Below, piece by piece: positions 48,594 to 59,518 of a stretch of DNA of 64,000 nt. Positions within the stretch are counted from its first letter, which is position 1. The number at the start of each line of letters is the position of its first letter. A model generated the notes under the pieces. The model was not told where the DNA came from and ran no database searches. It was given only the letters and a program-made list of their open reading frames with translations. A program made the position numbers and the translations under genes. Origin of the DNA: Bolinopsis microptera. Taxonomy: Eukaryota; Ctenophora; Tentaculata; Lobata; Bolinopsidae. Where the stretch lies: the NCBI RefSeq assembly GCF_026151205.1, contig NC_087084.1, positions 5,015,538-5,079,537 on the forward strand, given 5' to 3'.

Positions 48594-48756
48594 TTAAAAA
48601 CAAATTTGAAATTTAAAATTTTATTCTTTATTTTATTGTAGGTTTATAACTTACCACATAAGCACTGACCTTAAACCAGCGATAATTTCGGCTAGAAACA
48701 ATATTTTTTCCAAAGCAGCTGGTACGGTAGATATTACTTGTCATACGTTGTATGAC

Positions 48757-48812
48757 CCGCCGCGCACGAAGTGCGCGGCTCCCCCTGTAGCGTCGAAGAC
48801 GCTACAGACCCC
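48757..48812. repeat. Pair of adjacent GC-rich hairpins
   Basis: GCCGCGCACGAAGTGCGCGG-type stem with a five-base loop is followed within ten bases by TGTAGCGTC-GAA-GACGCTACA, a nine-base stem with a three-base loop. The first hairpin nearly repeats the one at 48,143. Such stems can be Helitron 3' ends or transcript structures; neither is shown. Confidence 0.7.
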
Positions 48813-48905
48813 CTACAGACCCCCTACAGACCCCCTACAGACCCCCTACAGACCCCCTACAGACCCCCTACAGACCCCCTACAGACCCCCTACAGACCCC
48901 CTACT
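48802..48905. repeat. 11-bp minisatellite (ACAGACCCCCT)
   Basis: About nine to ten exact tandem copies of CAGACCCCCTA start directly at the second hairpin's last stem bases, suggesting the array arose from the hairpin's 3' flank. Confidence 0.92.
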
Positions 48906-49363
48906 ACACTATAGTGAAGCGACCGTGGGGGTCACCACGTGATACAAGATATTACTACCCTCTATCAGAAACAACTATAAAGTAAATTTTGAGAGAATTT
49001 TGATGAAGACCTTCCCCCCGACCTCCTTAACAAAAATTACACATTCCAGAACACGGCGGAAGAGAGGAAAGCAAGCTGCTGGGCTCAACAAATTTTGATA
49101 ATTGTAATTGTAATTACTGGGTGTTTCATTATTCAGAAAATTTAAGAAGATTTGTTTGCTACTATTCGATATGCACTACTGTGATGAGGGTGAGATCGAC
49201 AAATAAAACACATGAAATTCAATGCATAATGTTTGAACACCTTATTGCACAAATTCAAACTATAATAATTGTAAACACACAAAAATTGTTACAGAAAGTG
49301 TAAGTGTAAGTGTCCTATCATTCCAAGTCCTAGTCTCCTCTGCGGTGGTTATGCCTGTGGTGC

Positions 49364-50210
49364 TTAACGCCCGTGTCCGTGGTGAGCCCTTCGGTGTCTA
49401 TGCCTGTGTCCGCGGTGAGCCCTTCGATGTTTACGCCCGTGTCGACGGTGAGCCCTTCGGTGTTTACGCCCGTGTCGGCGGTGAGCCCTTCGGTGTTTAC
49501 GCCCGTGTCGGCGGTGAGCCCTTCGGTGTTTACGCCCGTGTCGGCGGTGAGCCCTTCGGTGTTTACGCCCGTGTTGACGGTGAGCCCTTCGGTGTTTACG
49601 CCCGTGTCGTCGGTGAGCCCTTCGGTGTTTACGCCCGTGTCGGCGGTGAGCCCTTCGGTGTTTACGCCCGTGTCGGCGGTGAGCCCTTCGGTGTTTACGC
49701 CCGTGTCGGCGGTGAGCCCTTTTGTGATGACGCCCGTGTCGGTCAGCTTCAGAACTAGCCCCAACTTCAGTAGCTGTCGCTTTTTCTTCTGAAATTAAAT
49801 GTGAATTTTGAAATTATTTGTGCCATACAATGATCATTATCGAAGACAGAGTTATCATAGTATGAGCTGATACTGATCAGATTTGATTCACAGTAATAAC
49901 AAAATTTTGATAAAACAAAATTTTATTTTATACCCACAATCAATTCATATTTAGTTCAAGTATTCAAAGTCAAAATCACCATTTCACAGAATTGGTTTTA
50001 TTATAATAGAATAATATGTGATATGTGTACAAGTGATAAATTAATAAATTAATTTACACCACAATATGTTCAAAAAATATACAATTTTTACTTTGCAACA
50101 CTGGTTCCAATTGAATTAGAAAAATCTATGATTGGTGTTTCATTACCTTCGGCTGCAGCAGTGCAGTAGAGAACAGCTGCAATGACCAAGAAAAGCAAGA
50201 ACACCTTCAT
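49364..50210 (-). CDS. Secreted precursor with eleven Arg/His-rich 11-residue repeats
   Basis: Two exons on the minus strand: 50,210-50,147 and 49,788-49,364, joined in phase 1; 162 residues. Exon 1 is a textbook signal peptide, MKVFLLFLVIAAVLYCTAAA. Exon 2 starts with a mildly acidic EEKATATEVGASSEAD segment and then repeats the unit RAHRRHGRKHR (33 bp each, about eleven copies, some variant), ending in HHGHGR and a stop. The mature part is extremely basic, about 80 percent Arg, Lys and His. The layout (signal, acidic pro-part, cationic body) resembles cationic antimicrobial peptide precursors; histidine-rich repeats can also bind metal ions. Both are inference; no homologue is recognised. 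All three frames of both strands stay open here because of the 33-bp period; this frame is chosen for its signal-peptide exon, splice phase and upstream TATA box. Confidence 0.75.
49371..49745. repeat. 33-bp tandem repeat coding the Arg/His units
   Basis: Eleven units of 33 bp (plus-strand core GTGAGCCCTTCGGTGTTTAC) with few substitutions. High identity between units, including third positions, implies recent homogenisation by unequal exchange. Confidence 0.93.
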
Positions 50211-50310
50211 CTTCAAAGTTTCAAACGGTGGCTAAACAAGTTGAATCTCTCTTCCTGTAAAACACAAGCAGAACAATTACAATATTATAGTGAAATTATA
50301 CTGTTATGCT

Positions 50311-50328
50311 CACCCTTTTATAGTTCCC
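50311..50328 (-). promoter_or_regulatory. TATA box of the Arg/His-repeat gene
   Basis: On the minus strand GGGAACTATAAAAGGGTG is a strong TATA box about 105 bases before the ATG. This would place the transcript start near 50,285 with a 5' leader of about 75 bases. Confidence 0.65.
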
Positions 50329-50639
50329 TTTAATCCCTAAACTGATGCAAGGGGAGACTTTTTTCCTACCGGGTACTGCGCAAATCTATATTTAAACTGT
50401 ATTAAAGTTGTTATTTGCATAATATTACTAGCTTTAAGAATTATTTGTAAAGTGTGCTAGGAAATGCCAAGCTTGAACGATGCATTGTATTATATAATTT
50501 TGTTCAATATTATTAAATTTTTGAAAAAGCTCGATTTATACTGTTCATATTTTTAAACCTAAAAGCTCAATCAGTTTCATGTATTATTGAAGGTCTTAAG
50601 CATTATATTATATATCTATATATGTACAGATTGCAGTAC

Positions 50640-51200
50640 ACACTGCAGAGATCGAATGGGAATTTCGCACCTTGCCAAAACATACAAATATAGGAGACTT
50701 CCTGACACAGACTAGCATAATAAAGAGGCATACCTAAACAAGTTCCTAACATGTACAAGAACAAGAGAGTTTGACAACCAGGCACTTGACCATACATTCT
50801 TCCAACTAGAGCACTGTAAACCACTTTTCAAGCAACAAAACATCCTGGCTTTCAAAAATTTATATACATATCACACTTTTATGGAAGTTTTTAAAATACT
50901 GAAATTAAGGTGCCCAGCATCACTGCAACAGCATTATTAGCCATCTTCTAGAAAAGAAACCACTCTCATTTCACAACTCCCATCTAATGACTTCATATCA
51001 AGATCCACAAAAATTTGGAGCACAATTGCACCTAAACTTAAGCTTTTTGACTACTCCTACAAGATTAGCCTTGCTAAAAGTCGCCTGAAAAAGGCACTTC
51101 TAAAGCTGCAACATGCTTATAATGATTCAGCATGGACTTCAAGCGATTATGACATAATGCAGCTGCCATTTGAAAACAATCCCCTTCAACAAATTTAATC
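50640..51200 (+). mobile_element. LINE C-terminal remnant (second, unrelated family)
   Basis: Plus-strand pieces in shifting frames end with QLPSNDFISRSTKIWSTIAP, then SYKISLAKSRLKKALLKLQ and a stop near 51,198. The 'xxFxxRxxxxWxxL....K..L' ending is typical of the end of LINE reverse transcriptase proteins. Upstream of about 50,970 several stops and shifts break it. Unlike the LINE at 39,944 it shows no RNase H. Confidence 0.6.
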
Positions 51201-52157
51201 CAGTGTTCTCGGCCCACAGGTTCCTCCTAAATTTAAAAATTTTGATTTTGGTAAATGTGTGCTGACTCCACCACCTATGTATTTAGCCTAATATTTAGTG
51301 TTTTACAGGTAGAATTGACTTAGGTAGGTATTTTTCTCTTAAGGTAGATATTAAAAATTTGGTAAATTTCTTAATTGTATGACTTTTTCCATTATTGAGA
51401 CGTTTTAAATATTTGATTTAAGAGGTTTTTTTTATAGGACTGGTTCACAGTGTGAACAGATTCCAGATTTATATATTTTTTAATTGATATTTAATAAATG
51501 ATTAAAAGAACCAATTTTAAAGTTGCCATAGTAAAGCCTTTAGGTCCAAAAATATACCCATTATGCTCACTTAAAAACAACTCTAAATCAGTAGGCTGTC
51601 ACTCTATTAATGCACCACACCGCTTCCTCCACTGCACTAAAAGTTATACAATAAATTCTACAATCCTAATTTTGTATCGTGATGGAGACCGGTGTCCATA
51701 CAAAACATTTACTAGGTTGCCGTTTGGTGTGAGCAATAGCGAACAGCACGCACACTCCTTTGCCCCGTCAACCTATATCTAATCTATTTAAAGAGTGACA
51801 ACCATACTACACATTGAATTAGGATTCCTTTAAATATCAAATTGATTTATTGTAAGCTTGTTTACTCTGTAATAAATGGCATAAAATTGAATTTTTGTTT
51901 AACTGAATTTTTGTTTAACTGAATACATATTAATGTATTGCGTATATTCCTCGTCATTCCTCCAGGGATGGAGCAATATTCTACTTGGGGTGGAGCATTC
52001 CATTTGGGGTGGAGCATTCCATTTGGGGTGGAGCATTCCATTTGGGGTGGAGTATCCCACTTACTGATTGTAGCCATATATTTTAGATTTTCATCATCAT
52101 CATCATCATTGAAATTTTTGCAACAACTGACACAAATCATCTTTATTTCATAGCCTG
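51201..52157. other. Intergenic stretch upstream of the kinesin gene
   Basis: AT-rich. A 21-bp repeat (GGGGTGGAGCATTCCATTT) occurs about four times at 51,977-52,060 and an (ATC)n run lies near 52,090. TTTATTTCATAG just before the kinesin ATG is a possible 5'-UTR splice acceptor. The frame at 51,498-51,782 has no recognised feature. Confidence 0.5.
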
Positions 52158-55100
52158 ATGTCAGAACGTGAATGTACATCTGTCAAAGTTGCTATCAGGG
52201 TTCGACCCTTACTTGAGAGGTGAGTTCAGTGTTACCTTACAGTTGTTAGCATGTAGCCATGTATACAGATTCCAAGAGTACCTATAGAAACAGTTTATTC
52301 AACGATAATATTTTTTTTCAAAAGAACTTTACTGCAATAGCAGACATTGCCATGAACAATGTGATGATTATTTTCCACAACCTACCCAATATCCATATCA
52401 CAGGGAGAGGATAAAAAGATGTAAAGAATGTCTGATAGTACTTCCAAATAAAAGCCAGTTGGCACTAGGCAAAGACCAAAACTTCACTTTCGACCATGTG
52501 TTCGAGGAATCCATCAGTCAGGACAATTTATATTGCGAGACTGTAAAACCCCTGGTCCTGTCATGTCTGGATGGTTATAATGCCACTGTTTTTGCTTATG
52601 GACAGACAGGTATGAGGTGACTTTGTTTAGCTCATTTTCTCCAACTTAAGATTTTCTAACCCATTTTAAAGTTTCTTTTACTTAAATAATATAAACGGAA
52701 AATTAGGCCTTCCTCGATGTTGTGATCATACCTTTAAAATTCAGGGAGCGGAAAGACCTACACAATAGAAGGTGTTGATTCAGATCCAGATCTACAGGGT
52801 ATTATTCCTCGTGCAGCTGCAGATTTCTTCAATCTTATTGATACATCTGATAGTGATAAGGACACCTTTGTGGTAAGATAATGAGCGAGTGGATTCTAAA
52901 AATGAAACTGAAATCAAAATTTTCTTCTTTCAAATGATAAACTTTTCTAGAAACTCAGTATAGCACCTGAGGTATTACTCGAATTTCCCATGTTATGTAT
53001 GAAACTATAAAACGAATAGTTGAATTAAATCTCCACCTTCAGCTAAAAGTGTCCTATCTTGAGATATATTTGGACGAAGTGAGGGATCTTCTGTCGAACA
53101 CTGCAGAGGAGATTCACATCAGGGAGGATGATAGAGGGAACACAGTTATTCAAGGTTTTTGTTTGATCTGTTTAGTCGTCTTGATACTTTAAATGTGTCT
53201 TGGCAACTTGTACGAACACCGATGGGACAGTAAGACAACATTAAGACACATTAAGACAACAATAAGACAACATTAAGACACCAATAAGACACATTAACAC
53301 AAAAATAAGACAACATTAAGACACCAATAAGACAACATTAAGACAACATTAACGCAACAAACACCAATAAGACAACAAACGATAAGACAACATTAAGACA
53401 ACATTAAGACACCAATAAGACAACATTAAGACAACATTAACGCAACAAACACCAATAAGACAACAAACGATAAAACAACATTAAGACAACATTAAGGCAT
53501 CATTAAGGCAACATTAAGACAACATTAAAGCAACAAATTCGTTTAAGACAACAAATTATGTATAACAGTATAACACTATTTCTTCGAATATATTTTACTT
53601 TGTCAAATTATATTTTACTTCATCAACTGAGTTAGAGTAATACGAAATTGTGACTTAAACTCTGAAAATGAAATAATTAGGTCTCATTATTTATCAGGTA
53701 ATACAAATCTACAGAGCAATAAATTAATCAAAAATTCTTCTGAATAGGGCTGGGATATCTTGGTTGAAGGCTTTCCTCACGGAGGCGTTGTCTCTTGTCA
53801 GTCCGTATCGCTTACACCACATAAATTCTGACAAGGCTACAGTCATGGCTGCTGAATCCGTTCGGGTACGACCGGTTCCTCTTCGCATGTGGTTCTTAGC
53901 GTGGAACCACATCCCTTCGCAGCTGTTGGTGTGAACACCAGTGACCGGGTCCACAAATCCTCGACTATGGTTGACAACTTGATGAGGAGTCTTATCGTTT
54001 GTTGTCTTATTGGTGTTTGTTGCGTTAACGTTGTCTTATTGTTGTCTTAATGTTGTCTTAATGTTGTCTTATTGTTGTCTTAATGTTGTCTTAATGTTGT
54101 CTTACTGTCCCATCGGTGTTCGTACAAGTTGCCTGTGTCTTGTTTATTCATTGTTGTGAACGAAAGTATGATCAAAATGTTTCGCTGAAATTGAAACCTG
54201 ACAAAACTTCACCAAGGTTTGAAAGAGGTGCCCGTTACAAGTAGTGACGAGTTGCAAAAGATAATGAGGTATGGAATGGCAGTTAGAACAACCGGAGCTA
54301 CTCAAATGAACGAGCAGTCGTCACGTTCACATGCCATTCTTACCATTCACATCAACAAGCAGTCTCCAAAGTCTGTGAGGAACATTGAGGTTGGTCTGAT
54401 GATTTTTTAATGAAAATTTTTTAAACCTCTGGCTTGCCCTCAGATCAGATAATAGAATTTTGAAATCATATCGGTTATGATTTACCAGTTTCAGCCTCTT
54501 AGACTGTATTCCAAATTCTAAGAAACATCTATGAATTAAAGTCACTATTGTGACGGTACATTAGAACCAGACAGAAACAAAATGTGAAGGGCCTGAACAG
54601 AACCCCTCGGTTTCAGTTCCTTGTTTAACACTGCCGTACAGCAAGGACATTCACCGTTGGTTCTCCAACATCCATATATAGATGTTTCTATAGATGTTTA
54701 TATAGGATATATAATATCATATATATTATTATATATGAGATATATCTCATGCATTACAAAATCCTACAGGTAACATCAGCAAAGTTTCACTTCGTTGATC
54801 TGGCTGGTTCAGAGCGGGCACACCGAACAGGAAACATTGGCGAGCGCTTCAAAGAGTCCGTTCACATCAACAGTGGACTGCTAGCACTTGGAAACGTCAT
54901 AAGCGCTCTCAGTGACTCGAAACGGAAATCAGGTCACGTACCTTACAGGGCCTCTAAGATAACAAGGCTTTTGAAGGACTCTCTGGGAGGGAACAGCAGG
55001 ACCCTCATGATAACATGCGTGTCACCGTCCAGTGACTCCTTCGAGGAGACGCTCAACGCACTTAAATACGCTAAACGCGCCAGAGACATTCAGAACAGAC

Positions 55101-57077
55101 CTATTGTAAACAAGGATGTGATCGAGTTGGAAATGCAGAGAATGGAATCAGAGATATTGCAGTTGAGACAGCAGTTAAAGACACGGGAGAATAGTTCTTC
55201 TGAGGTGTCTGGAAGTGATATTGAGAGTCTTCAGGAGGAGAAATCACATTTGGAGAGTGAGGTGGGTGAAATTTTGAAAGTTTACTAATTGATTTGATAA
55301 TTCTTCAAAGAAAATTTCTGATTTTTTCTGAATATACTTACTGATGACATTGCTATGATCTTATAATGACAGATAAAACTAATTTGGTACATGTGGCACT
55401 CAATTAACTCCAATAATCAAACTCATGGTCAGGTTATTATGATTTTGAATAATCTTTGATATTAACATAAAGTTCAGCAACTATTTATCCAGCTCGACTC
55501 ATACAAACAATTCGTGAGATCATGTCGATCAGACGTGGAACGGTGCATATCCAAGAAATCCACCGCTGGTCTAGCCAAACTTCTGGAAAAGATCAAATCA
55601 CGTGATACAAAACAGGGTGGAAGTTCCAGTGATATTTCAGATGGTGTGTTTGATGAGGATAGTGATGTGGTGTCACAGCTGCGGGGCGAACTTAAGAAGT
55701 GTAGGGAGGATTTGTTGAATGATGAGAAGATATTTGCTGATCAGCAGTTAGACTTTGAGCAGGTCACACATATTTTATTTATACTATATTTTAAGGAAAT
55801 TGTGTTTTTTATGACGGTTAATTGTTAAATCATAGGGAGGCTTTTCGAGTTAAACTAATAATATTATGAATCAGTATTCAGTAATTGAAAGCGTTGTTTG
55901 AATCAGGTAAAATCAGAGTTAAATGAGAAGATGTCACGCTACGAGGATGAAATACACAGCCTAAAAATAGAGATCGACAAAATGAGAGAAGGAGTTGACG
56001 AGAATCTGAACACAACCCTCAAAAAGAAAAGCATCAAGATCACCCGTACCAAACCTTGCACATTTGAAGAAATCGAAGAAATAATGAGAAAGAAAACTTT
56101 CGTAATCTTCGAGAAAAACATCAAGAATTGCTTGGAAAATACAAAACCAAGAGCTAAATCAGAGATGTTGGAGACGTTCACAGTTCCCCAACCCAGCAAA
56201 TGTACGATCAAAGACCACTGTAACTTGGAAAGTAGGATGGAAGATTTGGTTAAAAAGAATGAGAGTTTGGCTAACGAAGTGAATCAGATGAAAGACACTA
56301 CTGTGAATGTGCACGAAACAAAGAAGCATTTGGAGAAGAATATTTCAACGATTAGGAAGCAGAAGAGTGACTTAGAAAAACGGTAATTATTCCATTTCAA
56401 AAACTTTTACTTTAGTAGTAGACTATTATTCTTCGTTGAACTTTTTGGATTTTAATCACTATTTGCTGTAAAAAAGCTGAGAAATTAAACTCTTGGAATA
56501 TTGAGAGTTATTTTATATCAATACATCCCATGTCTTCAGATTGAAAGATGCAGAGAAAGACTTATCAAAGCTGCAAGCTAAAAACAAAAAAGAAAAGTTG
56601 GTATCCCTCGGCAGGGATAAAATTGGGAAGAGGATGTCGGAAACGGCTGTAAATACCTCCCAGTCTTCATTTGTTCCACCTCACAATAACGGTTTGAATG
56701 ATTTGTTACCGTATGAAAATAATTACTCAAAAATAAACTTTGATTGTTTTAATTTTCTGCTGCTTGTGTTTCATGTGTTCAATAAGCTGCTAATTTAAGG
56801 AATGTTTTAAGAATTCTTATTTTATAAGAATTCTTAACTTTTAAGTCCGTTTATAAACGTACTAAAAAGCTAAAACAATCCCACACCTATCCTTTAACAT
56901 TCCCTCTTTGCAGATGATAAGGAAATCGAAGAAACACTAGAAAAGATAATGGAAGAAAGACAACGACTCCGTGTCAGGGAGGAAGAGATTAAGCTAAGAG
57001 AACAGGCGCTGAAAGAAAAGGAGGCTATAGAGAGTGAAATCAAGAAGTTGAGGAGTAAAGAAGTTAGAGCCAGTCAG
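52158..57077 (+). CDS. Kinesin-4 family motor, KIF27/KIF7 type (5' ten exons intact)
   Basis: Exons: 52,158-52,219, 52,404-52,609, 52,745-52,872, 53,043-53,154, 54,217-54,389, 54,770-55,261, 55,493-55,762, 55,907-56,382, 56,540-56,691 and 56,914-57,077; in phase, 745 residues so far. Motor domain: [23 protein letters not shown]-loop GQTGSGKT across exons 2/3, [31 protein letters not shown], switch I NEQSSRSH, switch [18 protein letters not shown] and [16 protein letters not shown]. These match KIF27 and KIF7 (fly Costal-2) better than KIF4 or KIF21. A long coiled coil follows ([19 protein letters not shown]). KIF7 organises the ciliary tip and tunes Hedgehog signalling; KIF27 relates to motile cilia. 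Orthologue choice is not resolved. The 3' continuation (59,519-60,115) appears broken. Confidence 0.88.
53202..54133 (-). mobile_element. Merlin-type DNA transposon derivative in a kinesin intron
   Basis: Perfect terminal inverted repeats starting GGCAACTTGTACGAACACCG and running at least 40 bases; 8-bp duplication TGTGTCTT (53,194-53,201 and 54,134-54,141). Next to both tips are inverted arrays of the 11-mer ACATTAAGACA. The minus strand at about 53,990-53,724 encodes the C-terminal end of an ISXO2/IS1595-like transposase: [18 protein letters not shown], then [14 protein letters not shown] and [11 protein letters not shown], including the catalytic Glu. Eukaryotic members form the Merlin superfamily (8-9 bp duplications). 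The N-terminal two thirds, with both catalytic Asp, are lost, so it is non-autonomous. Confidence 0.88.
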
Positions 57078-57208
57078 GTATGCTAAGTTTGAATTCTATT
57101 CCTGATATTCTGATCAATTCCTTTCTTTTTTAATCTAAAATCATCCTTATCCGCCTTATTGCAGCTTTCCAGTAACATTTGTCTTTAAAACGCCATATTA
57201 CATGAACC

Positions 57209-57364
57209 CAGGGACAAAAGGAGATCACGGCATGTGCGGAATCGCGATTTTTCCCATTATTTGCGACAAATTTTATATGTATAGTCTTATATTATTATTT
57301 TATGTATAGTCTGTTAAAATCGCGATTTTTGGGTAAAACAAATCGCGATTTTCTTTTGTCCCTG
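57209..57364. mobile_element. hAT-type MITE, 156 bp, in a kinesin intron
   Basis: Inverted tips CAGGGACAAAAG / CTTTTGTCCCTG with inner AATCGCGATTTT copies; exact 8-bp duplication CATGAACC on both sides (57,201-57,208 and 57,365-57,372). No coding sequence. The right half plus its host flank is duplicated at 59,380-59,515. Confidence 0.88.
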
Positions 57365-57415
57365 CATGAACCTCCTATAGATATTATCTCATCATTACTA
57401 AATCGTGTTAACTTT

Positions 57416-59379
57416 CAAAAACATCTGTCACGGAAAAAATGTTAAAATTTGCCAAAAATCAGTTTTTGTGGCATAATTTGGTGGATAATTTTTGGAACGG
57501 GATAAAACTCCAGGATATGGTGTGCTATACCCTAACCTTTACTATCTGCCACTTTTTGTTTCGATTTAGGGCTAAATCTGGTGGATAAAAGTGAAACAGA
57601 CCAATCCACTTCAGGTGGCCTTTAAAAATATTTAATTCCATCTAAACTCCTAAAATATGATTGAGACTTAACAATAATCGTTATAACTTCATAATTTCAT
57701 AAGTAGGGCCGGGATTTTTCTTAAGGGCCAAATTTGGTGGATATATTTTTTTACCTCTTTTTTAAGACTGTTATTTGTTAGCTAACATCAATTTACTGGT
57801 CTTAAAATGATGCAAAGGCAATGTTAAATCTATGGCATCAACTATGAAGTACAAGATTCAAGTTAAAAGGCTATTTTTGGTGGATATAAGTCAATATTAA
57901 TTAGTTAAACACGTAAATGTTACCAAAATATCAATAAATAAGACATCATCATGATTAGAAACAGTTGAAAAAATGAAATATAAGATGTTGAACATTTATG
58001 CATAAGGTACTATGGCATTTTAAGCATTCAGGGCCAATTTGGTGGATAATTAACCCAAAAATACTTAAAATATCGACCTGGATATTTTGATATCCATCAA
58101 TTTTGGCCTTAAAAGTCGGCTTGAGCTTATCACATTTTGTGCTGAACAAGAAAAAGGTCTAAACAAACCAATATCAGTGTATGATTTCATAATCGAGCAA
58201 ATCTAAGGCCAGAAATAGTGGATAAAAAAGCAAATTTAACCGTTTTTAAGCTAATTTCTTAGGCATTTATCCACCAAAAACGGCCCTAAATGGAGAATGT
58301 TTGGAACGTTTACTTGAAACTATAGCCCTTCTTTTCGACCTCAGAGCAATGATTTTCAGCTCTTTCGACCTTAAGATATAATTATTGGGCGTTGAAAGTG
58401 GATCACATACGTTATCAGTCAAGAAATCGTTATTTCAATCACTGAGGTAGGTTATTCACATTTAATATCCACCAATTTTAACCTTAAAAGTCGTCTTGGA
58501 CTGAAAATTCTTTTGAACTGACTCAGCAAAGGGGATTTTCTATCTAGAAACAGTTGTAGTTTCATGATAGAACACATCTAGGGCCAAAAATAGTGGATAC
58601 AAAAGCAAATTTTCCCGTTTTAGTACTTTTATCCACCAAAAACAGCTCTAAAGGCTGGAAGGAAACAGTTTGTTAAGTTCGTATGAAACTATATCCATTC
58701 ATTATGGCCCTAGAGCAATAATTGTATACATTTTCAGCTTCTAGACGAGATAATTGGGGTCTAACAATGGATAACCTGCATTATTGACTCAGAAATTGAC
58801 TTAAAATTAAATCAATCTTGAAGCTCCAATATATCCACCAAAAATGGCCTAAAAATTAAATCTTCTATGCTATCATAAACTTGAAACGATTTCCAACCTG
58901 ATCCGTTCACTGAGTAAAGCTGGTGAACTTGTTGACCAATATAATTTTTTCAGTTGAAAATTTTCGTATTGAATTTTATTTCTCGTTTTTATCCACCAAA
59001 TCGAGCCTTAAAATTGAAATCCTTTCCCTAATTTTCGCTTTTATCAAGAGGCAATAAAATTCCCCCCGATGCTACAATTCTAATCTTTAATAAGGACCAT
59101 AAATTAACCACACGTAAAGTTACAGGCCAACAAATGATTTATCCACCGAAACCCCTCTGAAAGTAATCCACCATTATAAGCCCTATTTAAATGCGTTATC
59201 TCTGCTCATAGACATAGTAAACATTATTCTTTTTGTAAAATTGAACTATCGCAAATCCTCTGCTGAAAAAAGTTTAATCACAAATTGAGTTTATCCACCA
59301 AATGAGAAGCTCCGTAGAAGTTGAAATTTTTCACCCGTGACAGATTTCGTTAACATAGTTTTTGAAATCCCTAATATAG
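57416..59379. repeat. Intronic block with recurrent TTATCCACCA / TGGTGGATAA motifs
   Basis: About 2 kb of AT-rich sequence with at least fifteen copies of (TT)ATCCACCA or its reverse complement at roughly 80-130 base intervals; TGGTGGATAA dominates the left part and TTATCCACCA the right, each next to a GGCC or AGGGCC word. Ends show a short inverted CTGTCACGG. It is bounded by direct copies of about 130 bases (57,280-57,415 and 59,380-59,515). No protein. It looks like a degenerate satellite-like or large foldback element. Confidence 0.6.
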
Positions 59380-59518
59380 TCTTATATTATTCTTTATGTA
59401 TAGTCTGTTATAATCGCGATTTTAGGCAAACAATCGCGATTTTTCTTTTGTCTCCTGCATTAAACCTCCTATAGATAATTATCTCCATCATTACTAAATC
59501 GTGTTAACATTCAGGTTG

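Noticed and set aside
48782..48942. A CRISPR-like array (regular CAGACCCCCTA repeats)
   Set aside because: Units are contiguous 11-mers with no spacers; it is a minisatellite in a eukaryote.
49330..49764. Minus-strand frame of GVNTEGLTADT repeats
   Set aside because: Alternative frame of the same array; it does not join in phase to the signal-peptide exon.
49345..49792. Plus-strand frames over the 33-bp repeat (GEPFGVYARVG and SPSVFTPVSAV repeats)
   Set aside because: No signal peptide or spliced exon supports them; the minus-strand Arg/His frame has both.
52319..52403. Extra His/Cys-rich segment in the kinesin N-terminus using an upstream AG (52,349)
   Set aside because: The acceptor at 52,403 gives an uninterrupted match to kinesin motors and a normal motor length.
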